Below the pieces are notes generated by a model. It was not told the origin of the DNA, searched no databases, and worked only from the letters and a program-made list of their open reading frames with translations. This document shows positions 1 to 6,054 of a stretch of DNA of 6,162 nucleotides, piece after piece. The stretch spans positions 3,602 to 9,763 of the forward strand of contig DOIU01000435.1 in assembly GCA_003511825.1 (NCBI GenBank). The letters run 5' to 3'. Source of the DNA: Gammaproteobacteria bacterium. Lineage in GTDB: Bacteria; Pseudomonadota; Gammaproteobacteria; Granulosicoccales; Granulosicoccaceae. Position 1 is the first letter of the stretch; every line of letters starts with the position of its first letter. The position numbers and the translations under genes were made by a program.

Positions 1-39
1 AAAGCCATAAGGCTTTGAAATAAATGCAATAGCAGACAC
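1..39 (-). CDS. 5' end of a fourth operon gene, probably DoxX-family membrane protein BufD (partial)
   Basis: Only the first 13 codons are in the window, reading MSAIAFISKPYGF from a GTG start, and the frame is still open at the edge. The start is supported by a textbook Shine-Dalgarno, AGGAG at 50-46, six bases ahead of the GTG. The gene begins 32 bp after the bufC stop on the same strand, so it is probably co-transcribed. Bufferin operons commonly end with a DoxX-type small membrane protein (bufD), and a short hydrophobic N-terminus with a Pro-Tyr-Gly turn fits such proteins. That identity comes mainly from position, because 13 residues are too few to assign a family. The coding start is fairly secure, the product much less so. 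Confidence 0.5.
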   Translation of the reverse strand, partial: MSAIAFISKPYGF

Positions 40-45
40 TATAAA

Positions 46-50
46 CTCCT
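46..50 (-). promoter_or_regulatory. Ribosome binding site of the truncated downstream gene
   Basis: AGGAG on the minus strand, six bases before the GTG at 39-37. This strong site is the main reason for calling a gene at the window edge, since no in-frame ATG fits better. Confidence 0.6.
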
Positions 51-71
51 GAATATTATCGTTGTTAAGTG

Positions 72-860
72 CTAAGACAATCGAAGCTGTGCAAAGATGC
101 CCAGCGCGAACAAGCGCTGCAGCACCTGCAGCAAATCGAAAGCCGAATCACTCTCCATAGCCGCCTGCGCGGCAACCATCAGCGGCTGCCCACTGGCACA
201 CTGCTGAACAAATACGAACTCACTGCGGGTCAGCAGTTCCGTCTTAATCTGAAGCCCCACTCTAAAGACAGCGATCCATTGCTCGCCCTCATCAAACTGC
301 AGAGCCGGCATTTCAGCGCTTTCGCCCGTATCTCCATTGCGGCGGCAGTAGTGCCAAATATCCATCACCGAATACTCGCTCTGGAAAAGCGCAGCCGATG
401 GTACAAGATCAAAGCGCAAATCGCTGTACTGCTCCGGCGCAAATGCCGTCAACGCATCGGCGAATACTGGATCAGCATCGGCAGCATGAAATGCACTGTG
501 CCACGCCCAGTCTATACGTGCCACATTCTCCAGATAGGGCAGCGTCTGGGTCTCAGGCATTGCTGCCAGAAAGTGCGCAAACCTATCGCCAAAGTGATGG
601 AGATTACCGCTCCTTGACGGATGTTTGCGGATATAGGCATCTGCCGCAAAGTTGAAGAACTGCTCACCTAACAAGGTGTCGGTTGACCCAAAAATGGCAC
701 GCAGTGCCTCAGTCAAACTGAGGAAGTAATTATTCCGATAGATTTGCATTAACTGGTTAGGTGCCGCACGTCCATGCCGGATCACACCCGAGAGCGCACC
801 CAATGCGTCTTGCTTCAAATCCGTTGAGAAACCTGCCTGTAATTCACGCAACGTGGGCAC
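72..860 (-). CDS. bufC: BufC-like DUF2063 protein, putative partner of the MNIO enzyme (HvfC/BufC family)
   Basis: A 262-residue protein with the two-part layout of the DUF2063 (HvfC/BufC) family. The N-terminal helical domain (about residues 4-95) contains the signature YRNNYFLSLTEAL at 41-53. The C-terminal domain begins around the LPYLENVARIDWAWHSAFHA motif at 108-127. In characterised bufferin and related systems this family forms a complex with the DUF692 oxidase and helps present the precursor peptide; the old DNA-binding label on the N-terminal domain is a domain-name inheritance. I chose the GTG at 860-858 because GGAG sits seven bases upstream and the protein then starts at the family-typical PTLRELQ. 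It overlaps the bufB end by 17 bp, which suggests translational coupling. An in-frame ATG at 941 would add 27 residues lying entirely over bufB and has no family support. No signal peptide is seen, so it is cytosolic. The cysteines at 172 and 221 are not in an obvious motif. Confidence 0.9.
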   Translation of the reverse strand: MPTLRELQAGFSTDLKQDALGALSGVIRHGRAAPNQLMQIYRNNYFLSLTEALRAIFGSTDTLLGEQFFNFAADAYIRKHPSRSGNLHHFGDRFAHFLAAMPETQTLPYLENVARIDWAWHSAFHAADADPVFADALTAFAPEQYSDLRFDLVPSAALFQSEYSVMDIWHYCRRNGDTGESAEMPALQFDEGEQWIAVFRVGLQIKTELLTRSEFVFVQQCASGQPLMVAAQAAMESDSAFDLLQVLQRLFALGIFAQLRLS

Positions 861-1704
861 GGTATCTCTCCGTGATTTGCCGAGCTTTATCGGCCTCAGC
901 CAACAAGACATCCAATTCCGGCACATCAGAGTCCCATTCAATCAAAACCGGCACGTCGACGCCCTTGGACGCAAACTCGTCAAACAGCGCCCACACATCG
1001 GTACTGACCTGCGATCCATGATCGTCTATCAATACTTCTTGATCACCCACTTGGTTGCGTGCATGGCCGGCGAGGTGAATCTCACCGACGAGCTCCGAGG
1101 GGATCGCGTTCATATAGGCAATGGCATCAAAGTCATGATTCTCGGCGCTGACGTAGATATTGTTGATATCCAACAACAAGCCACAGCCAGTGCGTTGTGC
1201 AATAGCAATCAGAAACTCTGCTTCGGGAATCGTCGAATGCGTGTAACTCAAGTAGCTTGAAGGGTTTTCCACCAACATGCGACGACCTAAAAAATCTTGG
1301 GTTTGCGAGACACGCTCGCAAAAGTGATCCAATGCCTCTTCGGTGTAAGGCATTGGGAGGAGATCGTTCATAAAACTGCCTTCAAACGACCCCCAACTTA
1401 AGTGTTCAGAGAACAAGCCCGGATCAAAACGATCAATCAGAGACTTTAGCTGTTTGAGGTGATCCATATTCAGCGGATCAACACTGCCAAGCGACAGCCC
1501 TACGCCGTGAAGGCTTAAAGGGTAGTGCTCACGCAGCTTCTCCAAGTAATACAACGGCGCACCACCTTCGCCAAAATAGTTCTCTGGATGAGCCTCCAAC
1601 CAAGCAACACCAGGCTTGCGTTGCAACAAATCAACGTAGTGCTGGCTGCGCAATCCGATCCCGGCATCTGCCGGGATCTTGTCCTTACGGGCTTGCATTA
1701 TCAT
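844..1704 (-). CDS. bufB: BufB-like DUF692 multinuclear non-heme iron oxidase (MNIO)
   Basis: A 286-residue protein recognisable as the DUF692/MNIO family, a TIM-barrel oxidase related to methanobactin MbnB. Such enzymes use two or three irons and O2 to turn cysteines of a ribosomal peptide into heterocycles (thiooxazoles in bufferins). Family landmarks in order are AGIGLR (14-19), AHPENYF (38-44), SLHGVGLSLG (64-73), SEHLSW (99-104), LVENPSSY (144-151), LLLDINNIYVSA (176-187), EIHLAGH (208-214), DDHG (227-230) and LIEWD (254-258). The likely metal ligands are among H66, E100, E146, D179, H210, D228 and E256, and all positions look intact. No signal peptide is present, so it acts in the cytoplasm before precursor export. 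It starts 21 bp after the bufA stop and overlaps bufC by 17 bp. The ATG at 1704 has no clear Shine-Dalgarno; the ATG two codons later is equally possible. A strong hairpin lies inside codons 9-17. Confidence 0.95.
   Translation of the reverse strand: MIMQARKDKIPADAGIGLRSQHYVDLLQRKPGVAWLEAHPENYFGEGGAPLYYLEKLREHYPLSLHGVGLSLGSVDPLNMDHLKQLKSLIDRFDPGLFSEHLSWGSFEGSFMNDLLPMPYTEEALDHFCERVSQTQDFLGRRMLVENPSSYLSYTHSTIPEAEFLIAIAQRTGCGLLLDINNIYVSAENHDFDAIAYMNAIPSELVGEIHLAGHARNQVGDQEVLIDDHGSQVSTDVWALFDEFASKGVDVPVLIEWDSDVPELDVLLAEADKARQITERYRAHVA
868..871 (-). promoter_or_regulatory. Ribosome binding site that fixes the bufC GTG start
   Basis: GGAG on the minus strand, within the last codons of bufB and seven bases ahead of the GTG at 860. 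It supports the short bufC start over the ATG at 941. Its place inside bufB implies that ribosomes translating bufB would deliver or unfold the site. Confidence 0.7.
1657..1678 (-). other. GC-rich hairpin inside the 5' end of bufB
   Basis: A perfect 10-bp inverted repeat, GATCCCGGCA (1657-1666) with TGCCGGGATC (1669-1678), separated by two bases. As RNA it gives a stem of nine pairs with a four-base loop. On the mRNA it spans about +27 to +48 from the first bufB ATG and encodes IPADAGI, ahead of the conserved AGIGLR motif. No U-run follows, so it is not an intrinsic terminator. It could slow translation of bufB or protect the upstream bufA message from 3' exonucleases. The structure is directly visible; the role is inferred. 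Confidence 0.7.
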
Positions 1705-1725
1705 AGTAAGTGCCAGGGCAACCCG

Positions 1726-1992
1726 TTAGCCAGCAGAATCGCTGCTGTCTACGATTTTAGCGCACAGACCTTTAGGTACATAAACCCAAGCGTCTTTTTG
1801 GCCATCGGCAGTTGAAGTACCCGCGCATGCGCTGCTAGCAGTTTGGCAATCGTTTTTACCTGCCTTCACAACGCCGTAGCATTTTTCCATGCCTTCTTTC
1901 GCAGCGTAAGCGCTTTGAGTCGCGGCAACGGAAAGACCGAGTGCGACCAAACTGCCGATCGCTGCTGAAACTGCTGCATTTTGCTTTTTCAT
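1726..1992 (-). CDS. bufA: BufA-like bufferin precursor, DUF2282 secreted cysteine peptide
   Basis: An 88-residue precursor of the DUF2282 family. It opens with a Sec-type signal peptide: lysines at 2-3, a hydrophobic stretch at about 7-25, and an AYA cleavage motif ending at residue 30. The mature part is about 58 residues. It holds four cysteines at 38, 49, 56 and 77 in the family context EKCYGVVKAGKNDC, SACAGTS and VPKGLCAKI. In the characterised Caulobacter bufferin the two central cysteines become thiooxazoles and the exported peptide sequesters copper; by alignment of order these would be C49 and C56. The core is modified in the cytosol by BufB/BufC and then acts in the periplasm. The whole signal sequence probably serves as the leader. 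The ATG is preceded by GGAG at 2004-2001, eight bases away. It is first in the operon, 221 bp after hemN. Function is inferred from family and gene order. Confidence 0.93.
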   Translation of the reverse strand: MKKQNAAVSAAIGSLVALGLSVAATQSAYAAKEGMEKCYGVVKAGKNDCQTASSACAGTSTADGQKDAWVYVPKGLCAKIVDSSDSAG

Positions 1993-2000
1993 AAGAATAG

Positions 2001-2004
2001 CTCC
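2001..2004 (-). promoter_or_regulatory. bufA: Ribosome binding site of bufA
   Basis: GGAG on the minus strand, eight bases before the bufA ATG. It is much better than anything in front of bufB, which fits higher output of the precursor than of its modifying enzyme. Confidence 0.7.
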
Positions 2005-2081
2005 GTAAAAAAATCAGAAAATAAAAAGTGCTCCCTGTGGATACCTGTACCAGAGGCAATCTCTTGGGGTCGCAGCGCTTT

Positions 2082-2108
2082 TGTCCGCCCACCACAGGCA
2101 AAGTTCCC
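2082..2108 (-). promoter_or_regulatory. Possible ECF-sigma-type promoter for the buf operon
   Basis: GGGAAC (2108-2103) resembles the GGAAC core of -35 elements read by extracytoplasmic-function sigma factors. It is followed after 15 bases by CGGACA (2087-2082), a weak -10 candidate. Bufferin operons in some bacteria are under ECF sigma control, which is why this was considered. The spacing is short and the -10 departs from the usual CGTC, so this is only a candidate. Transcription would start near 2075, leaving a leader of about 80 bases before bufA. Confidence 0.25.
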
Positions 2109-2213
2109 AGAGGAGGGAAAAAAATCAACTTTTTATCGGGCGGAAACGAAGACGCGGACGCGCCTGTGCGCAGACAGATCAAGCTTGGGGGCAGCGGACA
2201 GCCTCAGCGGGGA

Positions 2214-3599
2214 TTAAATGACTTTAGAATAGCGCGCAGGGCCTTGTTGTTCGCGCAGTCGACGATCAAACACCATGCAGATATTGCGTATCAGAAAACG
2301 CCCTCGTGGCGTCACCTGAACAAGACCTTCATCACATCGTACCAAGCCATCTTCCTGCAGTGCCTGAAGCTGGTGCAGCTCTTCCGCAAAGTAATCAGTG
2401 ACATCAATCTCCGGTGCCATCGGCAAAGCGCGCATATCCAGCTGAAACTGGCAAGCCAACTGCTGAATGATGGTGCGTCGCAAGCGATCATCTGCCGTCA
2501 GGGAAAGACCTCGAGCAATAGGCAAGCTTCCTGCGTCAATTTCAGCATAGTACGCCAGCAGCGACTTTTCATTTTGACTGTAAGCGCCGCAGACACTACC
2601 AATCGAACTCACGCCCAAACCAATCAGATCACAATCTGCATGAGTGGTATACCCCTGAAAGTTGCGGTGCAGCGATCCATCCCTCAACGCCTGACTCAGT
2701 TCATCATCAGGCTTGGCGAAATGATCCATACCGATGTACACATAGCCGGCCTCGGTTAGCCGCTGAATGGCCATATCCAGAATTTCCAGGCGAACCTGTG
2801 GGGTCGGCAGATCCGCTTCGCGAATGCGCCGCTGTGTTCGGAATACCGCAGGCATATGCGCGTAGTTAAAGACGGACAAACGGTCGGGCGACATGCTGAT
2901 AATCTCATCGAGCGTTGCCGCGAAGGTCTCTCGCGTTTGCAGTGGCAGGCCGTAAATCAAATCCATGCTGATCGATTTCGCACCGAAATCACGGCATGCC
3001 TCAAAAATCTGACGATTCATGGATGCCGGCTGAATACGGTTAATCGCCTTTTGCACATAAGGGTTCACATCCTGCACGCCGAGACTGAATCGCGTAAAAC
3101 CCAAATCACGCAGCGATTTGATGGTATCTGGTGTCACCGAGCGCGGATCGATTTCAATGGAATATTCACCCTGGTCACGATCAAGCAGTTGGAAGTGCTG
3201 GCCCAACATCTTGATAAGTGACTGCATCTGATCCACGGTCAGAAACGTCGGTGTACCACCGCCGAAGTGCAGCTGTTCAACGGGGCGGGCGGCGTCGAAG
3301 AGCGCACTTTGCAGCGTAATCTCGCGGCCCAGGTAGTCGAGGTAGCGATCCGCTTTGCTGCGATCCTTTGTGGAGATCTTGTTACACGCGCAGTAATAGC
3401 AAATGGTGTCGCAAAAAGGGATATGCACGTAAAGCGACAAAGGCGTCGCCGCCTGATGACTCTCGATCGCGTGGCGCTGGTAGTCGGCCTCGGTAAACGC
3501 TGGGGTGAATGACAGCGCCGTCGGATATGACGTGTACCTTGGCCCGGATTTGTCGTAGCGCGTGATCAGGTCTGGATCAAAACCAGTAGCAGTAGACAT
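2214..3599 (-). CDS. hemN: Oxygen-independent coproporphyrinogen III oxidase HemN
   Basis: A 461-residue cytosolic radical-SAM enzyme of heme synthesis, close to the usual length of about 457. It decarboxylates two propionate side chains of coproporphyrinogen III to give protoporphyrinogen IX without O2. The cluster motif CxxxCxxCxC is intact at C63, C67, C70 and C72, directly after the conserved YVHIPFC (57-63), and would bind a [4Fe-4S] cluster and S-adenosylmethionine. Other family marks are GGGTP (113-117), EIDPR (149-153), SLGVQD (172-177), QKAINRIQ (183-190) and FQGYTT starting at F314. The C-terminal HemN domain is present, which separates true HemN from HemW-like relatives lacking the fourth motif cysteine. 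The start MSTATGF is preceded by GGGTGA at proper distance. It is monocistronic or reads into the buf operon: fusA ends with its own terminator upstream, and a separate promoter with an FNR-like box lies at 3675-3634. Confidence 0.97.
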   Translation of the reverse strand: MSTATGFDPDLITRYDKSGPRYTSYPTALSFTPAFTEADYQRHAIESHQAATPLSLYVHIPFCDTICYYCACNKISTKDRSKADRYLDYLGREITLQSALFDAARPVEQLHFGGGTPTFLTVDQMQSLIKMLGQHFQLLDRDQGEYSIEIDPRSVTPDTIKSLRDLGFTRFSLGVQDVNPYVQKAINRIQPASMNRQIFEACRDFGAKSISMDLIYGLPLQTRETFAATLDEIISMSPDRLSVFNYAHMPAVFRTQRRIREADLPTPQVRLEILDMAIQRLTEAGYVYIGMDHFAKPDDELSQALRDGSLHRNFQGYTTHADCDLIGLGVSSIGSVCGAYSQNEKSLLAYYAEIDAGSLPIARGLSLTADDRLRRTIIQQLACQFQLDMRALPMAPEIDVTDYFAEELHQLQALQEDGLVRCDEGLVQVTPRGRFLIRNICMVFDRRLREQQGPARYSKVI

Positions 3600-3633
3600 T
3601 TTTCACCCGAATGGCTGGAGACTGACACATCGG

Positions 3634-3675
3634 ATTCTATGCCACTTCATCCACCATCGACTAAACACAGATCAA
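3634..3675 (-). promoter_or_regulatory. hemN: Probable hemN promoter with degenerate FNR/Anr-like box
   Basis: On the minus strand TAGAAT (3639-3634) is a good sigma70 -10 element. No good -35 lies 17 bases upstream, as expected for an activated promoter. TTGAT (3675-3671), a perfect FNR half-site, is followed by four bases and GTTTA (3666-3662), which matches only two of five bases of the second half-site ATCAA. Counting from the -10, the box centre falls at -41.5, the class II activator position. hemN is a classical FNR/Anr target. The start of transcription would be near 3627, giving a leader of about 28 bases. The -10 and geometry are seen; regulation is inferred. Confidence 0.4.
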
Positions 3676-3723
3676 TTGGGCAGGGTTTTCTTGAGTCCTG
3701 TGACCCACTTTTGTTTCGCGCAC

Positions 3724-3758
3724 AAAAAAACCCCGGCCGCCGAAAGCGACCGGGTTTT
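3724..3758 (-). terminator. Rho-independent terminator of the EF-G gene
   Basis: On the minus strand CCCGGTCGC (3754-3746) pairs with GCGGCCGGG (3740-3732) around a five-base loop, giving nine pairs with one G-U. It is followed by C-to-G closure and seven U (3730-3724). It starts 26 bases after the fusA stop. The reverse direction has only four U, so it works mainly on fusA transcripts and insulates hemN. Confidence 0.9.
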
Positions 3759-3783
3759 GGCACAAAGACCCAGGTGTTTTAGC

Positions 3784-5877
3784 TCAACCTTTGTCTTTCG
3801 CCGCTTTACGTTCCTGAACCTCTTTAATGACATCATCCGCAACGTTCTTCGGACACGCCAGATAGTGCGAGAACTCCATGGAGAACTGACCGCGACCAGA
3901 CGTCATGGTGCGCAGATCGCCGATGTAGCCGAACATTTCACTCAAGGGCACATCCGCCTTAATACGCACACCTGTGGGGCCAGGCTCTTGTGACTTGATC
4001 ATGCCGCGACGGCGATTCAAGTCACCAATCACATCACCCACATTATCGTCAGGCGTGAAGACATCAACTTTCATGATCGGCTCAATCAACTGCGGTGACG
4101 CTTTTGGCACAGTTTGGCGATAAGCGCCCTTTGCTGCGATTTCGAAAGCAATCGCCGAGGAGTCAACCGCGTGGTAGGCACCGTCGAGCAATGTGACCTT
4201 GAAGTCGAGCAACGGAAAGCCTGCGAGCACGCCTTCTGCAGCGCTGAAGCGAAACCCTTTCTCAACCGCAGGCCAGTATTCCCGAGGGACGTTACCACCC
4301 GTGACGACAGATTCAAACTCGATGCCGCTGCCCGGCTCAGATGGCTCAATCACATAGTCAATCTTACCGAACTGACCAGAACCACCCGTTTGCTTCTTGT
4401 GCGTGTAGGTATCTTCAACGCGCTGGGTGATGGTTTCGCGGTAGGCAACCTGAGGTTTACCGACATCCACTTCAACGCCATGCGTACGGCGCAAGATGTC
4501 AATCTTGATATCCAGGTGCAACTCACCCATCCCTTTGAGGATGGTCTCACCGCTATCTTCGTCTGTTTCAACGTGGAATGAAGGATCCTCCGCCAGCATC
4601 TTGCCGAGCGCCACACCCATCTTCTCAGAGGCACCTTTGTCTTTGGGAGCTACAGCGATCGAAATCACCGGATCAGGGAAGACCATGGGCTCCAAGGTCG
4701 CAGGCGCCTTCGGATCACACAGCGTGTGTCCAGTCTGAACATTTTTCATACCCACGACAGCGACGATATCGCCCGCCTGCGCAGAGCTCAGCTCTTCCCG
4801 CGAATCTGCATGCATTTCCACGATACGGCCGATGCGCTCGGTCTTGCCCGTGTAGGTGTTCAACACGGTACTGCCTTTTTCCATAATCCCGGAATACACG
4901 CGAATGAACGTCAATGCGCCGTAGCGGTCATCCATGATCTTAAAGGCCAATGCACGCAATGGGCGCTCTGGATCAACGATCGCTTTTTCACCCGTCTCAT
5001 TACCTTCAAGATCAACTTCAGGCTGGGGAGAAACTTCCGTCGGGCTCGGCAGGTAATCAATAACCGCATTAAGCACCAGTTGCACACCCTTGTTCTTGAA
5101 CGCCGACCCGCAAAACGTGGGGAAGAAATCCAGGTTAATCGTACCTTTGCGAATGCAAGCCTTCAGCGTATCGATGTCAGGTTCTTCACCATCGAGGTAT
5201 TTCTCCATGGCGTCGTCATCCTGCTCAACAACGGCGTCGACGAGCTTCTCGCGGTACTCTTCGACCAGATCGGTCATATCCGCAGGCACATCTTGGACTT
5301 CAAACTTGAGCGGATCGCCGGAATCATCCCAGATGTACGCCTTGCGCGTGAGCAGATCAATCACGCCAACAAAATCGTCCTCGCGACCGATCGGCAGTGT
5401 CATAACGACCGGATTGGCGGCGAGCACGTCTTCAATCTGCTTCACCACGCGGAAGAAATCCGCGCCCATGCGATCCAGCTTGTTAACGAAAATAATCCGA
5501 GAGACTTCAGATTCGTTCGCATAACGCCAGTTGGTCTCAGACTGAGGCTCAACCCCACCCGAACCACAGAAGACACCCACACCACCGTCGAGGACCTTCA
5601 GTGAACGGTAGACCTCAATGGTGAAGTCAACGTGGCCAGGCGTATCGATGATATTCAGGCGATGATCATTCCAGAAGCATGACGTCGCAGCGGACTGAAT
5701 CGTAATGCCGCGCTCTTGCTCTTGATCCATAAAGTCAGTGGTTGCAGCACCATCGTGTACTTCGCCAATTTTGTGGATCTTTCCAGTCAGCTTAAGAATC
5801 CGTTCCGTCGTCGTGGTTTTTCCAGCGTCAACGTGCGCAAAAATCCCGATATTTCGATAAGTGGACAGATCTTTCAT
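3784..5877 (-). CDS. fusA: Elongation factor G, EF-G2-type paralogue (translational GTPase)
   Basis: A complete 697-residue EF-G that drives ribosomal translocation, ribosome recycling, or both, by GTP hydrolysis. The G domain has all motifs: P-loop AHVDAGKT (14-21), switch I RGITI (56-60), DTPGH (78-82), NKLD (132-135) and GSAFK (257-261). Domain II follows, then domain III with the GMGELHLDI motif, and domain IV with GGSGQFG near 495 and the tip YHAVDSS with His569, the counterpart of E. coli His583. Domain V includes RRRGM and PLSEMFGY. The sequence matches, by recall, the Vibrio-type second EF-G (starting M-DLS-YRNIGIFAHVDAGK) better than the canonical str-operon protein. There is no rpsL, rpsG or tuf nearby, supporting a stand-alone paralogue. 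The ATG start agrees with that family; the only nearby ribosome site is a weak ACGAG seven bases upstream. It ends with its own terminator. Whether it translocates, recycles ribosomes or acts under stress cannot be read from sequence. Confidence 0.96.
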   Translation of the reverse strand: MKDLSTYRNIGIFAHVDAGKTTTTERILKLTGKIHKIGEVHDGAATTDFMDQEQERGITIQSAATSCFWNDHRLNIIDTPGHVDFTIEVYRSLKVLDGGVGVFCGSGGVEPQSETNWRYANESEVSRIIFVNKLDRMGADFFRVVKQIEDVLAANPVVMTLPIGREDDFVGVIDLLTRKAYIWDDSGDPLKFEVQDVPADMTDLVEEYREKLVDAVVEQDDDAMEKYLDGEEPDIDTLKACIRKGTINLDFFPTFCGSAFKNKGVQLVLNAVIDYLPSPTEVSPQPEVDLEGNETGEKAIVDPERPLRALAFKIMDDRYGALTFIRVYSGIMEKGSTVLNTYTGKTERIGRIVEMHADSREELSSAQAGDIVAVVGMKNVQTGHTLCDPKAPATLEPMVFPDPVISIAVAPKDKGASEKMGVALGKMLAEDPSFHVETDEDSGETILKGMGELHLDIKIDILRRTHGVEVDVGKPQVAYRETITQRVEDTYTHKKQTGGSGQFGKIDYVIEPSEPGSGIEFESVVTGGNVPREYWPAVEKGFRFSAAEGVLAGFPLLDFKVTLLDGAYHAVDSSAIAFEIAAKGAYRQTVPKASPQLIEPIMKVDVFTPDDNVGDVIGDLNRRRGMIKSQEPGPTGVRIKADVPLSEMFGYIGDLRTMTSGRGQFSMEFSHYLACPKNVADDVIKEVQERKAAKDKG

Positions 5878-5981
5878 GACAGTACTCGTTTATGAACTCC
5901 AGGGAGAACGGGAATAGACCGCGCCCGTGATCGCAGAAGAAAAATTCAGGGAAGCCAGCGCTAGGCTAAAAAGAACGCCAA

Positions 5982-6034
5982 CACCCGATTTTTGAAAACC
6001 CGGCATTGTAACCAAAAATTCTAAACTTCGGGTG
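5982..6034. repeat. 7-bp inverted repeat flanking the putative EF-G promoter
   Basis: CACCCGA (5982-5988) and TCGGGTG (6028-6034) are perfect inverted copies 39 bases apart, one over the -35 position and one just past the expected transcription start. This geometry suits a two-site operator, but short repeats also occur by chance. Confidence 0.35.
6005..6010 (-). promoter_or_regulatory. Candidate sigma70 -10 element for the EF-G gene
   Basis: TACAAT on the minus strand, one base off consensus, in an A/T-rich setting and about 120 bases before the fusA start. The hexamer at 17-base spacing (ACCCGA) is a poor -35, so the promoter may be weak or activated. A 7-bp inverted repeat straddles it. 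Confidence 0.4.
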
Positions 6035-6054
6035 ACATTTTTGCCTGAGCTCGC

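Larger units (their letters stand above)
1993..2213 (-). other. Intergenic region between hemN and bufA
   Basis: These 221 bp hold no credible gene; the open frames crossing it on the plus strand are antisense shadows. On the minus strand it contains A5 and T7 runs (2134-2118), possibly a weak A/U hairpin around a GTTGA loop, but no GC-rich stem that would make a convincing hemN terminator. Two 7-bp inverted repeats are interleaved here (2144-2138 with 2090-2084, and 2098-2092 with 2040-2034). A small bulged hairpin, with CCAAGAG pairing to CTCTGG, lies in the presumed bufA leader at about 2067-2050. The A/T-rich run just before bufA favours open access to its ribosome site. Confidence 0.5.

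Noticed and set aside
69..617. Plus-strand open frame of 182 codons
   Set aside because: It is antisense to bufC, has an unlikely composition and has no ribosome site.
2118..2134. A5/T7 element as a hemN terminator
   Set aside because: The stem would be five A-U pairs only, too weak for an intrinsic terminator.
2028..2759. Plus-strand open frame of 243 codons crossing the bufA-hemN gap
   Set aside because: Most of it is antisense to hemN, and the protein resembles no known family. The purine-rich run near 2111 is not positioned for its start.
4726..5604. Long plus-strand open frame of 292 codons
   Set aside because: It lies wholly antisense to the well-conserved EF-G gene and shows no recognisable family; it is a shadow of its codon bias.
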